64,000 nt of DNA, taken from NCBI RefSeq assembly GCF_000014565.1, contig NC_008268.1, positions 1,550,001-1,614,000 on the forward strand, read 5' to 3'. Below the pieces are notes generated by a model. The model was not told the DNA's origin. It was given only the letters and a program-made list of their open reading frames with translations, and searched no databases. Below, piece after piece: positions 50,477-58,634 of this stretch (position 1 is its first letter; each line of letters begins with the position of its first letter). The stretch comes from Rhodococcus jostii RHA1. GTDB lineage: Bacteria > Actinomycetota > Actinomycetes > Mycobacteriales > Mycobacteriaceae. Both the position numbers and the translations under genes were made by a program.

Positions 50477-51603
50477 CGGTTCTCCCTTTCGATCGCGGAC
50501 GGTTCGATGATGGCCATGACGGACTGGATCGCCCCGGCCGGGATGTCGAAGTGTTCCGTGATCCGGACGGACGTCACCTCGGTGGGCGTGGCGCCGAGAT
50601 CGAGCACGAACCGCGCCACCACGTTGTCACCCCACTCGTGGAAGGAGAGTTCGCGCACGGCCTGGATGGCCTGATACTGCAGGCCGTTCTCGAGTTCGTC
50701 CCGGATGAAGGCCCCCGATTCGCCCGTATGCTGCCCGTTCTCCACGCGCCATGCATTGTCCGCGAGACGCACCTTGGTGGCGTCGTGGCTGACCAGCGCA
50801 TCGATATAGGCCCTGGCCATCGCGACCCGGCCGCTGTCGGCCGTGTCGGTGGCGTGTGTCGCGATCGCGGCGAGCAGCGGCCGAGCCAGCTCCGGTCGGC
50901 AGATCAGGAGGTCGGGCAGGTAGGGGTGGGACTCGTTGTAATCCAACGGAGTTCCGTCGATCCGCGAGCAGTGCAGGCCCGCAGCCTCGGCGACGCCGAC
51001 GGGGGCGGCCGAGTCCCATTCCCACTGCCCACCCGCGTGGATGTAGGCGTCCACGTCCCCACGAAGCACGGCCATCGCCTTCGCTCCGGCCGAACCCATG
51101 GTGGTGACCTCGGCACCGATCTCCGTCGCGACGGCGTCGACGAAGGCGGGCGGCCTGCTCGCGGACACGACGATCCGTGGTCGTGCCGGGAGCTGTTCGG
51201 TATGCACCGCGTGGCTGTCGTCGTCACTGGCATACACCGCACCCAGTGCCGGTTGCGCGACCGCTGCCGCCGTGATGCCCCGGCCGCGTTCCCACAGTGC
51301 GACGTGCACCGCCCAATCCGAGTGACCGGGCAGTCCGTACTCCTTGGAACCGTCGAGCGGGTCGATGATCCACACCCGGGAACTCTCCAGCCGCGACCGG
51401 TCGTCGGCGGACTCCTCGGAGAGGATCGCGTCGTCGGGTCGCTCCGCGGAGAGCTTGCCGAGAATGAACGCGTCGGCGGCGACGTCGCCCCGCCTGCCCA
51501 GTTCACGACCGTCCGCCGATCCGAGTCCCGCGGTGCGGATGTCCAGCAGCAGGGCACCGGCACCGGAGGCGATGTCGGCCGCGAGTCGTGCGTCAGTGAT
51601 CAC
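50473..51603 (-). CDS. CysQ-like 3'-phosphoadenosine phosphatase fused to an NTF2-like domain
   Basis: 376 residues. Residues 1-~252 are an inositol-monophosphatase-fold CysQ: metal motifs SEESADD (62-68), DPLDGSKEYG (81-90, Asp81/Asp84) and WEWDSAAP (194-201, Asp197). CysQ removes the 3'-phosphate of PAP left after sulfate transfer. Residues ~255-376 are an added alpha+beta domain that looks SnoaL/NTF2-like. CysQ normally ends near residue 265, so this fusion is unusual. GTG start overlaps the cysNC stop by 11 nt. Confidence 0.85.
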   Translation of the reverse strand: MITDARLAADIASGAGALLLDIRTAGLGSADGRELGRRGDVAADAFILGKLSAERPDDAILSEESADDRSRLESSRVWIIDPLDGSKEYGLPGHSDWAVHVALWERGRGITAAAVAQPALGAVYASDDDSHAVHTEQLPARPRIVVSASRPPAFVDAVATEIGAEVTTMGSAGAKAMAVLRGDVDAYIHAGGQWEWDSAAPVGVAEAAGLHCSRIDGTPLDYNESHPYLPDLLICRPELARPLLAAIATHATDTADSGRVAMARAYIDALVSHDATKVRLADNAWRVENGQHTGESGAFIRDELENGLQYQAIQAVRELSFHEWGDNVVARFVLDLGATPTEVTSVRITEHFDIPAGAIQSVMAIIEPSAIERENR

Positions 51604-53443
51604 GTCTCAACAATTCCATAATTCTCTCGGCTTGTTCGGTCGGCGTGCCGTCCCCGGGCCGGAGGACGAGTTCGGCGTGCTCCGGGGCCTCGTACGGGTC
51701 GTCGACCCCGGTGAACCCGGTGATCTCCCCCGCGCGGGCTTTCGCGTACATGCCCTTGGGGTCCCGCGCCTCGCACTGCTCCACCGGCGTGTCGACGAAC
51801 ACCTCGACGAAGTCGAGCCCGGCAGCCCGGTGCTGCTCCCGGACGCGGTCCCGGTCGGCGCGGTACGGGCTGATCAGGGACGCGATCGCGACCACCCCGG
51901 AGTCCGCGAGCAGTTGTGCCACGGCGCCGACGCGGCGCACGTTCTCGGCGCGGTCCTCGGCACTGAAACCGAGGTCGGCGTTCAGACCGTGACGCAGGTT
52001 GTCGCCGTCCAGCCGGTAGGCGGGCACCCCGGCCGCGACGAGACGTCGTTCGAGTTCCACCGCGACCGTCGACTTTCCCGACGCCGACAGTCCCGTCAGC
52101 CACACCGTGCGACCCCGCGTCGCCCGCTCGTCCCGCGAGACGGCCGCGGCGTGCCACACCACCTTGGAACGCGACAGCGTCGGCCCGGTGATCATGCCGG
52201 CGGCGACGGTGTTGTGGGTCGACTCGTCGACGAGGATGAAACTGCCCGTCACGTGGTTGCGGCGGTACGGGTCGAACATCAGCGGCTGCGACGTCCTCAA
52301 CTGGACACGGCCGATCTCGTTGAGCGAGAGCGACTGTGTGGACTCGTCGCGGTGCAGGGTGTTCACGTCGAGGCGGTAGTCGAGCCGCACGACGGAAGCC
52401 CTGGTGGCGCGGGTGGTGTGCAGCAGCGTGTACCGCGCGTCCGGCGTCAGCGAGGACTGTTCGCTGAACCAGCAGACCATCGCGTCGAGTTCCTGCCCGA
52501 CGAGCGGACGGTTGTTGGGGCGGCACAGCACGTCTCCGCGACCCACGTCCAGCTGGTCGGCGAGCTGCACGCACACCGCCGACGGTGCGAACGCCTCGTC
52601 GAGGCGGGTTCCGCCGGGACCCCAGATGGCGCTGACGGTGGAGGTGAATCCGGACGGCAGCACCACCACCTCGTCGCCCGGCTTGAACACGCCGCTGGCG
52701 ACCGTGCCCGCGTATCCGCGGAAATCGTGCAGCGCGGAATCGGTCCGGCGCTGCGGCCGGACCACGTACTGCACCGGGAACCGCGCGTCGATGAGGTTGC
52801 GGTCGGATGCCACGTGGACCTGCTCGAGGTAGTGCAGCAGCGACGCGCCCCCGTACCAGGCCATGTTGGCGGTGCGCTGCGCGATGTTGTCGCCGCGCAG
52901 CGCCGACACCGGGATGAACGTCAGGTCGTGGACCTCGAGTTTGATCGCGAACTGCCGGAACTCCTCCTTGATCTCCTCGAACCGTTCCTCGGACCATCCG
53001 ACGAGATCCATCTTGTTGACGCACAGCACGAGGTGGGGAATTCCGAGGAGGCTGGCGATGAACGCGTGGCGGCGCGTCTGCTCGAGGATCCCCTTGCGGG
53101 CGTCGACGAGGATGAGGGCCAGGTCGGCGGTGGACGCGCCGGTCACCATGTTCCGGGTGTACTGCTCGTGCCCCGGCGTGTCCGCGATGATGAACTTGCG
53201 GTGCGGTGTGGCGAAATAGCGGTGCGCGACGTCGATGGTGATGCCCTGTTCGCGTTCGGCGCGCAGACCGTCGGTGAGCAGTGCCAGGTCGGCGTGCTCG
53301 TCGCCCCGCTCGCGGCTGGTGCGTTCGACCGCCTCGAGCTGATCCTCGAAGATCGCCTTGGAGTCGTACAGCAGCCGGCCGATGAGGGTGGACTTGCCGT
53401 CGTCGACGCTGCCCGCGGTCGCGACCCGCAGTAGCTGCGGCAT
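51593..53443 (-). CDS. cysNC: Bifunctional sulfate adenylyltransferase GTPase subunit / APS kinase (CysN-CysC)
   Basis: 616 residues. CysN part (1-~440): GTPase motifs GSVDDGKST (11-19), DTPGHE (88-93), NKMD (143-146) and EF-Tu-like beta barrels. CysC part (443-616): P-loop GLSASGKST (451-459) and LDGDNLRHGLN, then IASLISPYRADRD. With CysD it makes APS from sulfate and ATP, and the kinase domain converts APS to PAPS, the sulfate donor. The ATG at 53443 overlaps the cysD stop by 1 nt. Confidence 0.96.
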   Translation of the reverse strand: MPQLLRVATAGSVDDGKSTLIGRLLYDSKAIFEDQLEAVERTSRERGDEHADLALLTDGLRAEREQGITIDVAHRYFATPHRKFIIADTPGHEQYTRNMVTGASTADLALILVDARKGILEQTRRHAFIASLLGIPHLVLCVNKMDLVGWSEERFEEIKEEFRQFAIKLEVHDLTFIPVSALRGDNIAQRTANMAWYGGASLLHYLEQVHVASDRNLIDARFPVQYVVRPQRRTDSALHDFRGYAGTVASGVFKPGDEVVVLPSGFTSTVSAIWGPGGTRLDEAFAPSAVCVQLADQLDVGRGDVLCRPNNRPLVGQELDAMVCWFSEQSSLTPDARYTLLHTTRATRASVVRLDYRLDVNTLHRDESTQSLSLNEIGRVQLRTSQPLMFDPYRRNHVTGSFILVDESTHNTVAAGMITGPTLSRSKVVWHAAAVSRDERATRGRTVWLTGLSASGKSTVAVELERRLVAAGVPAYRLDGDNLRHGLNADLGFSAEDRAENVRRVGAVAQLLADSGVVAIASLISPYRADRDRVREQHRAAGLDFVEVFVDTPVEQCEARDPKGMYAKARAGEITGFTGVDDPYEAPEHAELVLRPGDGTPTEQAERIMELLRRDH

Positions 53444-54360
53444 CAGAAGTACCCTTCCTTCTTGCGGTCTTCCATGCCGGCCTCGGAGATCCGGTCGTCG
53501 GCCCGGGTGGCCCCGCGCTCGGTCAGCCTGCTCGCGGCGACCTCGGTGACCACGGCCGCGGCGGTGGTTGCCGACGACTCGACGCAGCCCGTGCACGTGG
53601 CGTCGCCGACGGTCCGGAAGCGGACGAGGGCCTCGTACGGCTCGTCACCGGGGAGCAGGGTCAGGAACCGGGTGTGCGCCAACAGCATTCCGTCGCGGGG
53701 CACGACCTCCCTGCGGTGCGCGTAGTACAGGGGCGGCAGTTCGATCTTCTCCTCGCTGATGTACTGCCAGATGTCGAGTTCGGTCCAGTTGGACAGCGGG
53801 AACACCCGGATGTGCTCCCCCTTGCGGTGCCTGCCGTTGTAGAGGCTCCACAACTCGGGGCGCTGCGCCCGCGGATCCCACTGCCCGAACTCGTCGCGGA
53901 AGCTGAACACCCGCTCCTTCGCGCGGGCCTTCTCCTCGTCGCGGCGGGCGCCGCCGAAGATGGCGTCGAATCCGTTGTCCCGGATCCCGCGCAGCAGCGC
54001 CGTGGTCTGGAGACGGTTGCGGCTGGCCCGCGGACCCGTCTCCTCGCTGACGCGGCCGGCGTCGATGTCGTCCTGCACGCTGGACACCACCATCCGCAGG
54101 TCGAGGCGGTCGACGGTCCGGTCGCGGAATTCGATGACCTCGTCGAAGTTGTGGCCGGTGTCGACGTGCATGACGGCGAACGGGAGCGGTGCGGGCCAGA
54201 ACGCCTTGGCGGCCACGTGGAGCATCACCACCGAGTCCTTGCCGCCGGAGAACAGCAGAACCGGACGCTCGAACGTGGCGGCCACTTCTCGGAAGATGTG
54301 CACGGCTTCGGCTTCGAGCGCGCCGAGATGGGACAACTCGTACACGGGCGGTGCGGTCAT
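53443..54360 (-). CDS. cysD: Sulfate adenylyltransferase subunit 2
   Basis: 305 residues, PAPS-reductase-like adenylyl-transfer fold. PP-loop LLFSGGKDSVVML (36-48), then MHVDTGHNFDEVIEFRD, and a C-terminal TVGDATCTGCVES segment. Partner of CysN in ATP sulfurylase. First gene of the cysD-cysNC-cysQ-LEH operon, downstream of a palindrome (54395-54414) and a KstR-like site (54445-54458). Confidence 0.96.
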   Translation of the reverse strand: MTAPPVYELSHLGALEAEAVHIFREVAATFERPVLLFSGGKDSVVMLHVAAKAFWPAPLPFAVMHVDTGHNFDEVIEFRDRTVDRLDLRMVVSSVQDDIDAGRVSEETGPRASRNRLQTTALLRGIRDNGFDAIFGGARRDEEKARAKERVFSFRDEFGQWDPRAQRPELWSLYNGRHRKGEHIRVFPLSNWTELDIWQYISEEKIELPPLYYAHRREVVPRDGMLLAHTRFLTLLPGDEPYEALVRFRTVGDATCTGCVESSATTAAAVVTEVAASRLTERGATRADDRISEAGMEDRKKEGYF

Positions 54361-54394
54361 GGGCGACTCCTCGTCGCGAGTGCCTTACCGGTCA

Positions 54395-54414
54395 CTGGTC
54401 CATATTTGGACCAG
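54395..54414. promoter_or_regulatory. Palindrome with ATATTT centre upstream of cysD
   Basis: CTGGTCC-ATATTT-GGACCAG, perfect 7-bp arms, centred about 44 nt before the cysD ATG. The core GGTCC-ATATTT-GGACC is nearly the same as the site at 55458-55473 on the other side of the iclR gene, so both are candidate sites for that IclR regulator. Confidence 0.55.
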
Positions 54415-54444
54415 CTCGGTCGAAAATGATTGCACCTCCGAGAA

Positions 54445-54458
54445 TAGAACGTGTTTCA
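54445..54458. promoter_or_regulatory. KstR-type operator before cysD
   Basis: TAGAACGTGTTTCA fits the published KstR consensus TNNAACNNGTTNNA at every fixed position. KstR is the TetR-family repressor of cholesterol catabolism in mycobacteria and rhodococci. The site is about 85 nt upstream of the cysD ATG. Confidence 0.65.
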
Positions 54459-54479
54459 GATTGCGGTCAATGCCCGGTG

Positions 54480-55403
54480 TCACCGCGGCCGGCGGCCGCC
54501 CACCTCCGCCGTGATCGCGTCCGCGGCCGCAGCGAGAGCCTTGCCCCGCCGCGCGATCTCCGACGGCGCGAGTTCGGCGCCCACATAGAGCGTCAGGACC
54601 ATCGCCTGATGCCCCTCGGGGTCGTACGTCGGCGCGGCGATGAGACTGACGGGGTGCGGCGCAGCGGGGTCCGCGCGTTCGGCGTCCAGGTACACCCGCT
54701 CCCCCAGGCTGGACACCATCTCACCGAGCACGTCGCGCAACTCCGGCGGCAGGTCGTGCGCGGCAACCCCGGCCATGAGCGTGTGCAGGCGCTGACCGAC
54801 CGGAGTGAGCGTCTCCACGAGATACCCGGCCCGGGAACACTCGTCCACCACGGTGCGCAACCGGTCGCGGTCGAGACGCACCGGCAGGGTCGGCTCCCGG
54901 CGCAACCACGACTGCAGCGCGTCGTCGCCGTCCCACAGCACGTACATCAGGCCGACGGGCGGCGCGAACGGGTACATCTCCCCGACCTTGGCGGCGGCCC
55001 GCACACCCGGCGGACTCGTCAGCTCCAGGACGGTGATGCGGTCGCCGACCACCGCCGACGCCGTGCACGTCGTCCGGAACTCCTCGCTGAGCACGGCGAG
55101 ATGCCTGCGCGCCACCGGCCCGGCCGCGAATCCTTGCTGCGCCGCGCGGCCGGCCGCGATGAGGGCGGGCCCGAGGCCGTACGTCTTGGTGGCGGGATCC
55201 CGGACGAGGTAGCCGCCGCGGGCCAGTTCGGTGAGGATTCCCAGGCAGGTGGGCTTGCTGATGTCGAGCTGCCGGGCCAGCTCCGACAACCCGAAGCGGT
55301 GCTCCTTGCGCGCCACCAGGAAGTCGAGCACCTGCACCACACGTTCGGTGGGCGGCGACCGTCGGCCCTGCGCCCGGTCAGGCGTCTCGTCCTCGTGCCC
55401 CAT
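54480..55403 (-). CDS. IclR-family transcriptional regulator
   Basis: 307 residues. N-terminal winged HTH (about 18-75: TERVVQVLDFLVARKEHRFGLSELARQLDISKPTCLGILTELARGGYLVRD) and a GAF-like IclR ligand domain (about 85-265). ATG at 55403 with GGAG 7 nt upstream. It lies between the cysD operon and the divergent DUF1214-SDR-sulfotransferase operon, and near-identical palindromes flank it, so it probably regulates both. A KstR-type site is 12 nt upstream of its start. Confidence 0.9.
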   Translation of the reverse strand: MGHEDETPDRAQGRRSPPTERVVQVLDFLVARKEHRFGLSELARQLDISKPTCLGILTELARGGYLVRDPATKTYGLGPALIAAGRAAQQGFAAGPVARRHLAVLSEEFRTTCTASAVVGDRITVLELTSPPGVRAAAKVGEMYPFAPPVGLMYVLWDGDDALQSWLRREPTLPVRLDRDRLRTVVDECSRAGYLVETLTPVGQRLHTLMAGVAAHDLPPELRDVLGEMVSSLGERVYLDAERADPAAPHPVSLIAAPTYDPEGHQAMVLTLYVGAELAPSEIARRGKALAAAADAITAEVGGRRPR

Positions 55404-55414
55404 TGACCACTCCT

Positions 55415-55428
55415 TAGAACACGTTCTA
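55415..55428. promoter_or_regulatory. KstR-type operator, perfect palindrome
   Basis: TAGAACACGTTCTA, a perfect 14-bp palindrome and exact match to TNNAACNNGTTNNA. It lies between the iclR start (55403) and the divergent DUF1214 gene (55497), so it can control both directions. Confidence 0.75.
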
Positions 55429-55457
55429 TTGTCGGTTCATCAACGTTCTACCACGCA

Positions 55458-55473
55458 GGTACATATTTGTACC
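55458..55473. promoter_or_regulatory. Palindrome with ATATTT centre upstream of the DUF1214 gene
   Basis: GGTAC-ATATTT-GTACC, centred 32 nt before the GTG of the DUF1214 gene and 44 bp from the KstR-type site. Shares centre and outer bases with the site at 54395-54414. Confidence 0.55.
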
Positions 55474-55496
55474 ACCCCCATCGTGAGGAGCACGGT

Positions 55497-56663
55497 GTGC
55501 TGACCGACCCATTCGCCGACGCCATGGCCGAGGCCGAGAAACTGATCGAGGGCGCCCCCCACATCCGCACCGAACAGGATCTGCTGGAGGGCTACCAGTA
55601 CCTCGCCGGCGGCATTCTCGCCACGACGCACGCGGCCTGGGCCACCGAACAGTCGCACCCGACGTTCATCTCGGGCACCGGCCCGTACATGAAGATGGGC
55701 CTCGACAACCCCGACACGCTGTACTTCGGCGCGCGGATCAACGACGACGTCGAATACGTGGTCACCGGGCGGCGCGGCACCACCGCGGACCTGAGCTTCC
55801 AGGTGCTGAGCGGAAACTACACGGCCGCACACGTACCCGGCAGTGTCACCGCGTTCGACGACCGCGAGATCGACATCGCCCCCGACGGCTCGTTCGAGGT
55901 GCGATTCGGCCCCGACGAGAGCTCAGGCAGGCGCAACTACTTCACCCTCGCGCCGGGTTCGTCGCAACTGGTGGTCCGGGAGGTGTACAGCGACTGGAGC
56001 CAGCAGCGCGGCACCATCCGCATCGCCAGGGCGGATACGACGGGTACTCCTCCGGGTCCGCTCACCCGGGAAGCCGTCGAGAAGCGTTACGCCCGTGCGG
56101 GCAGAGCCCTCGTCTCCCGGGTCAAGACGTGGCTGCAGTTCCCGGAGTGGTTCTATCTGAACCTGCCGGTGAACACGATGACCGAACCGCGGCTGACGCC
56201 GGGCGGCCTCGCCACGCAGTACTCGTCCGTCGGGCACTACGAACTCGCCGACGACGAGGCCATCGTCATCACCGTCCCGAAAGCCGATGTGCCCTACCAG
56301 GGTTTTCAGCTGGGCAGCATGTGGTACATCTCCCTCGACTACGTCAATCACCAGACCTCGCTGAACGTCGCCCAGTCGCAGGTGGATCCGGACGACCACA
56401 TCCGTCTCGTCGTCAGCGAGCGCAACCCCGGCGTGGCCAACTGGATCGCCACCGTCGGGCACCTCCGCGGGTACCTGCAGTTCCGCTGGCAACGCGTCTC
56501 CCGCGAACTGACCCCGGCCGACGGGCCCCGCATCGAGGTCGTGAAGTTCGACGAGATCCATCGGGCGCTGCCGTACTACGACTCCAACAAGATCTCGCCC
56601 GAGGACTTCGCCGCACGCATCGCCGCACGCCAGGCCGCGGTCGCGGACCGGATGCTGGGGTGA
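55497..56663 (+). CDS. DUF1214 domain protein
   Basis: 388 residues, soluble, no signal peptide. The C-terminal half carries a DUF1214-type segment (VPYQGFQLGSMWYISLDYVNHQTSLN, DDHIRLVVSERNPGVANWIATVGHLRGYLQFRWQ). The N-terminal half (TFISGTGPYMKMGLDNPDTLYFGARIN) resembles proteins annotated in sterol and lipid clusters of mycolata. Function unknown. The GTG at 55497 is chosen because GAGGAG lies 6 nt before it; other upstream starts run into the palindrome. First gene of the DUF1214-SDR-sulfotransferase operon. Confidence 0.8.
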   Translation: MLTDPFADAMAEAEKLIEGAPHIRTEQDLLEGYQYLAGGILATTHAAWATEQSHPTFISGTGPYMKMGLDNPDTLYFGARINDDVEYVVTGRRGTTADLSFQVLSGNYTAAHVPGSVTAFDDREIDIAPDGSFEVRFGPDESSGRRNYFTLAPGSSQLVVREVYSDWSQQRGTIRIARADTTGTPPGPLTREAVEKRYARAGRALVSRVKTWLQFPEWFYLNLPVNTMTEPRLTPGGLATQYSSVGHYELADDEAIVITVPKADVPYQGFQLGSMWYISLDYVNHQTSLNVAQSQVDPDDHIRLVVSERNPGVANWIATVGHLRGYLQFRWQRVSRELTPADGPRIEVVKFDEIHRALPYYDSNKISPEDFAARIAARQAAVADRMLG

Positions 56664-56668
56664 CCGCC

Positions 56669-57457
56669 ATGACTGCTCCGCAACTCCTGCAGGACAGGGT
56701 GGTCGTCATCTCCGGCGTCGGACCGGCCCTGGGCCGCACCCTCGCCGTCCGCTGCGCCGACGCCGGCGCGGACGTGGTGCTGGCCGCCCGCACCGCATCG
56801 CGTCTCGACGAGGTTGCCAAAGAGATCATCGCCGTCGGCCGCCGCGCGGTGACCGTCCCGACCGACATCACGGATCAGGCATCGGCCGAGAATCTGGTGT
56901 CCGCTGCCGTCGACGCGTACGGCAAGGTCGACGTGCTGATCAACAACGCGTTCTCGGTTCCGTCGATGAAACCGCTGGCCCGCACGGAATTCGACCACCT
57001 CCGCAGCAGTTTCGAGCTGACCGTGATCGGGGCGCTGCGGCTGACCCAGCTGTTCACCCCCGCGCTCGCCGAAGCGAACGGAGCGGTGGTGAACATCAAC
57101 TCGATGGTGCTCCGGCACTCACAGGAGCGGTACGGCAGCTACAAGATGGCCAAATCCGCCCTGCTCGCGACGTCGCAGTCGCTTGCCACGGAACTGGGAC
57201 CGCAGGGTATCCGCGTCAATTCCGTTGCTCCCGGCTATATCTGGGGAGACACGCTGAAGCAGTACTTCACGCACCAGGCCGAGAAGTACGGGACGACCGT
57301 CGAGCAGATCGACGAGCACACCGCCGCGAACACCGATCTGAAGAGGCTCCCCACCACCGAGGAGGTGGCCGACGCCGTGATCTTCCTGGCCTCACCGTTG
57401 GCGAGCGCCGTGACCGGCCAGTGCCTCGACGTCAACTGCGGCGAATTCCATCATTAG
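56669..57457 (+). CDS. Short-chain dehydrogenase/reductase of the sulfotransferase operon
   Basis: 262 residues: cofactor loop SGVGPALGRTLAVRCADAGA (variant of TGxxxGxG), AARTAS, NNAF in place of NNAG, catalytic YKMAK and a GQCLDVNCG C-terminus. ATG at 56669; an in-frame GTG at 56660 forms a GTGA overlap with the upstream stop and is an alternative. Between the DUF1214 and sulfotransferase genes, it may make or oxidise the hydroxyl used by the sulfotransferase; inference. Confidence 0.87.
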   Translation: MTAPQLLQDRVVVISGVGPALGRTLAVRCADAGADVVLAARTASRLDEVAKEIIAVGRRAVTVPTDITDQASAENLVSAAVDAYGKVDVLINNAFSVPSMKPLARTEFDHLRSSFELTVIGALRLTQLFTPALAEANGAVVNINSMVLRHSQERYGSYKMAKSALLATSQSLATELGPQGIRVNSVAPGYIWGDTLKQYFTHQAEKYGTTVEQIDEHTAANTDLKRLPTTEEVADAVIFLASPLASAVTGQCLDVNCGEFHH

Positions 57458-57476
57458 CGACGAGAACCGGAGCATC

Positions 57477-58634
57477 ATGAGCGAGCGCACCACCGTCGGC
57501 ACGGTCGAGGACCTTCACGCCTCGGCCACCCGTCTGACCGGCCTCACCGACTTCGGCGTGGACGACTACACCGAGGCCCTCGGCGTCCTGCTGGACTCGT
57601 ATCACGTCGACGAGAAACTGACCCCGCTCGGCAGCAAGGTGTCCCGGGTGTTCCTCCGCGGCGCCCTGGTGGCGCGGCTGCTGAGCGAGGCGGCGTGGAA
57701 GCAGAACCCCGAGCACGCGGACGTGCGGATCGAGCGGCCGATCTTCGTCACCGGACTTCCCCGCACGGGGACGACGGCGCTGCACCGGCTGCTCACCGCG
57801 GACCCGTCGCATCAGGGCCTGGAGATGTGGCTGACCGAGATGCCCCAGCCCCGGCCGCCGCGCGAGACGTGGGAATCGAATCCCGTGTTCCAGAAGATCG
57901 AGGAGGGCTTCAGCCGCCACCACATCGAACGCCCCGAATTCATGGGCGTGCACTACATGTCGGCGAGCGAGGTCGAGGAGTGCTGGCAACTGCTGCGGCA
58001 GACGTTCAAATCGATCTCCTACGAGTGCCTGGCCTCTCTCCCGACGTACTCCCGCTGGCTGGAAGGCCAGGACTGGACCAACGCCTATCAGCGGCACATG
58101 AAGAACTTGCAGCTGATCGGACTTCCCGATCGGGACCGCCGCTGGGTGCTGAAGAATCCCAGCCACCTGTTCGCGCTCGACGAGTTGCTCGCGGTGTATC
58201 CGGATGCCCTGATCGTCCAGACCCACCGGCCGCCGTGCACGATCGTCCCGTCGGTGTGCAGCCTGGCGGAACAGGCGACGGAAGGGTGGTCGGAGAAGTT
58301 CCGGGGCAGCGTCATCGGGGAGAGCCAGCTCGAGCTGTGGGCGCGGGGCCTGGAGCAGTTCACCGCGGCCCGCGCCCGGCACGACCCCGCTCAGTTCATC
58401 GACGTCGACTACCACGATTTCGTGGCCGATCCGCTCGGCACTGTCGAAGGGGTCTACACGCACTTCGGGCTCGATCTCAGCTCCTCGGCCCAGTCGGCGA
58501 TGGAGGCGATGCACGCCGAAAGTCGCAGCGGCGACCGCCGCCCGTCCCACAAGTACACACTCGAGGAATTCGGGCTGACGGCCGAGCAGGTGGACGAGAG
58601 ATTCGCCAACTATCAGTTCAGCGCGACCAGCTGA
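57477..58634 (+). CDS. PAPS-dependent sulfotransferase (Sulfotransfer_3 type)
   Basis: 385 residues. The 5'-phosphosulfate-binding loop is PIFVTGLPRTGTTALHRLL (88-106). Later segments WVLKNPSHLFALDELLAVYPDALIVQTHRPP and the C-terminal Arg/Lys-rich RRPSHKYTLEEFGL are as in mycobacterial Stf-type enzymes. Transfers sulfate from PAPS to a hydroxyl of an unknown acceptor, probably a lipid or sterol-like molecule judging by neighbours. Its last 17 nt overlap the convergent phosphatase gene. Confidence 0.9.
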   Translation: MSERTTVGTVEDLHASATRLTGLTDFGVDDYTEALGVLLDSYHVDEKLTPLGSKVSRVFLRGALVARLLSEAAWKQNPEHADVRIERPIFVTGLPRTGTTALHRLLTADPSHQGLEMWLTEMPQPRPPRETWESNPVFQKIEEGFSRHHIERPEFMGVHYMSASEVEECWQLLRQTFKSISYECLASLPTYSRWLEGQDWTNAYQRHMKNLQLIGLPDRDRRWVLKNPSHLFALDELLAVYPDALIVQTHRPPCTIVPSVCSLAEQATEGWSEKFRGSVIGESQLELWARGLEQFTAARARHDPAQFIDVDYHDFVADPLGTVEGVYTHFGLDLSSSAQSAMEAMHAESRSGDRRPSHKYTLEEFGLTAEQVDERFANYQFSATS

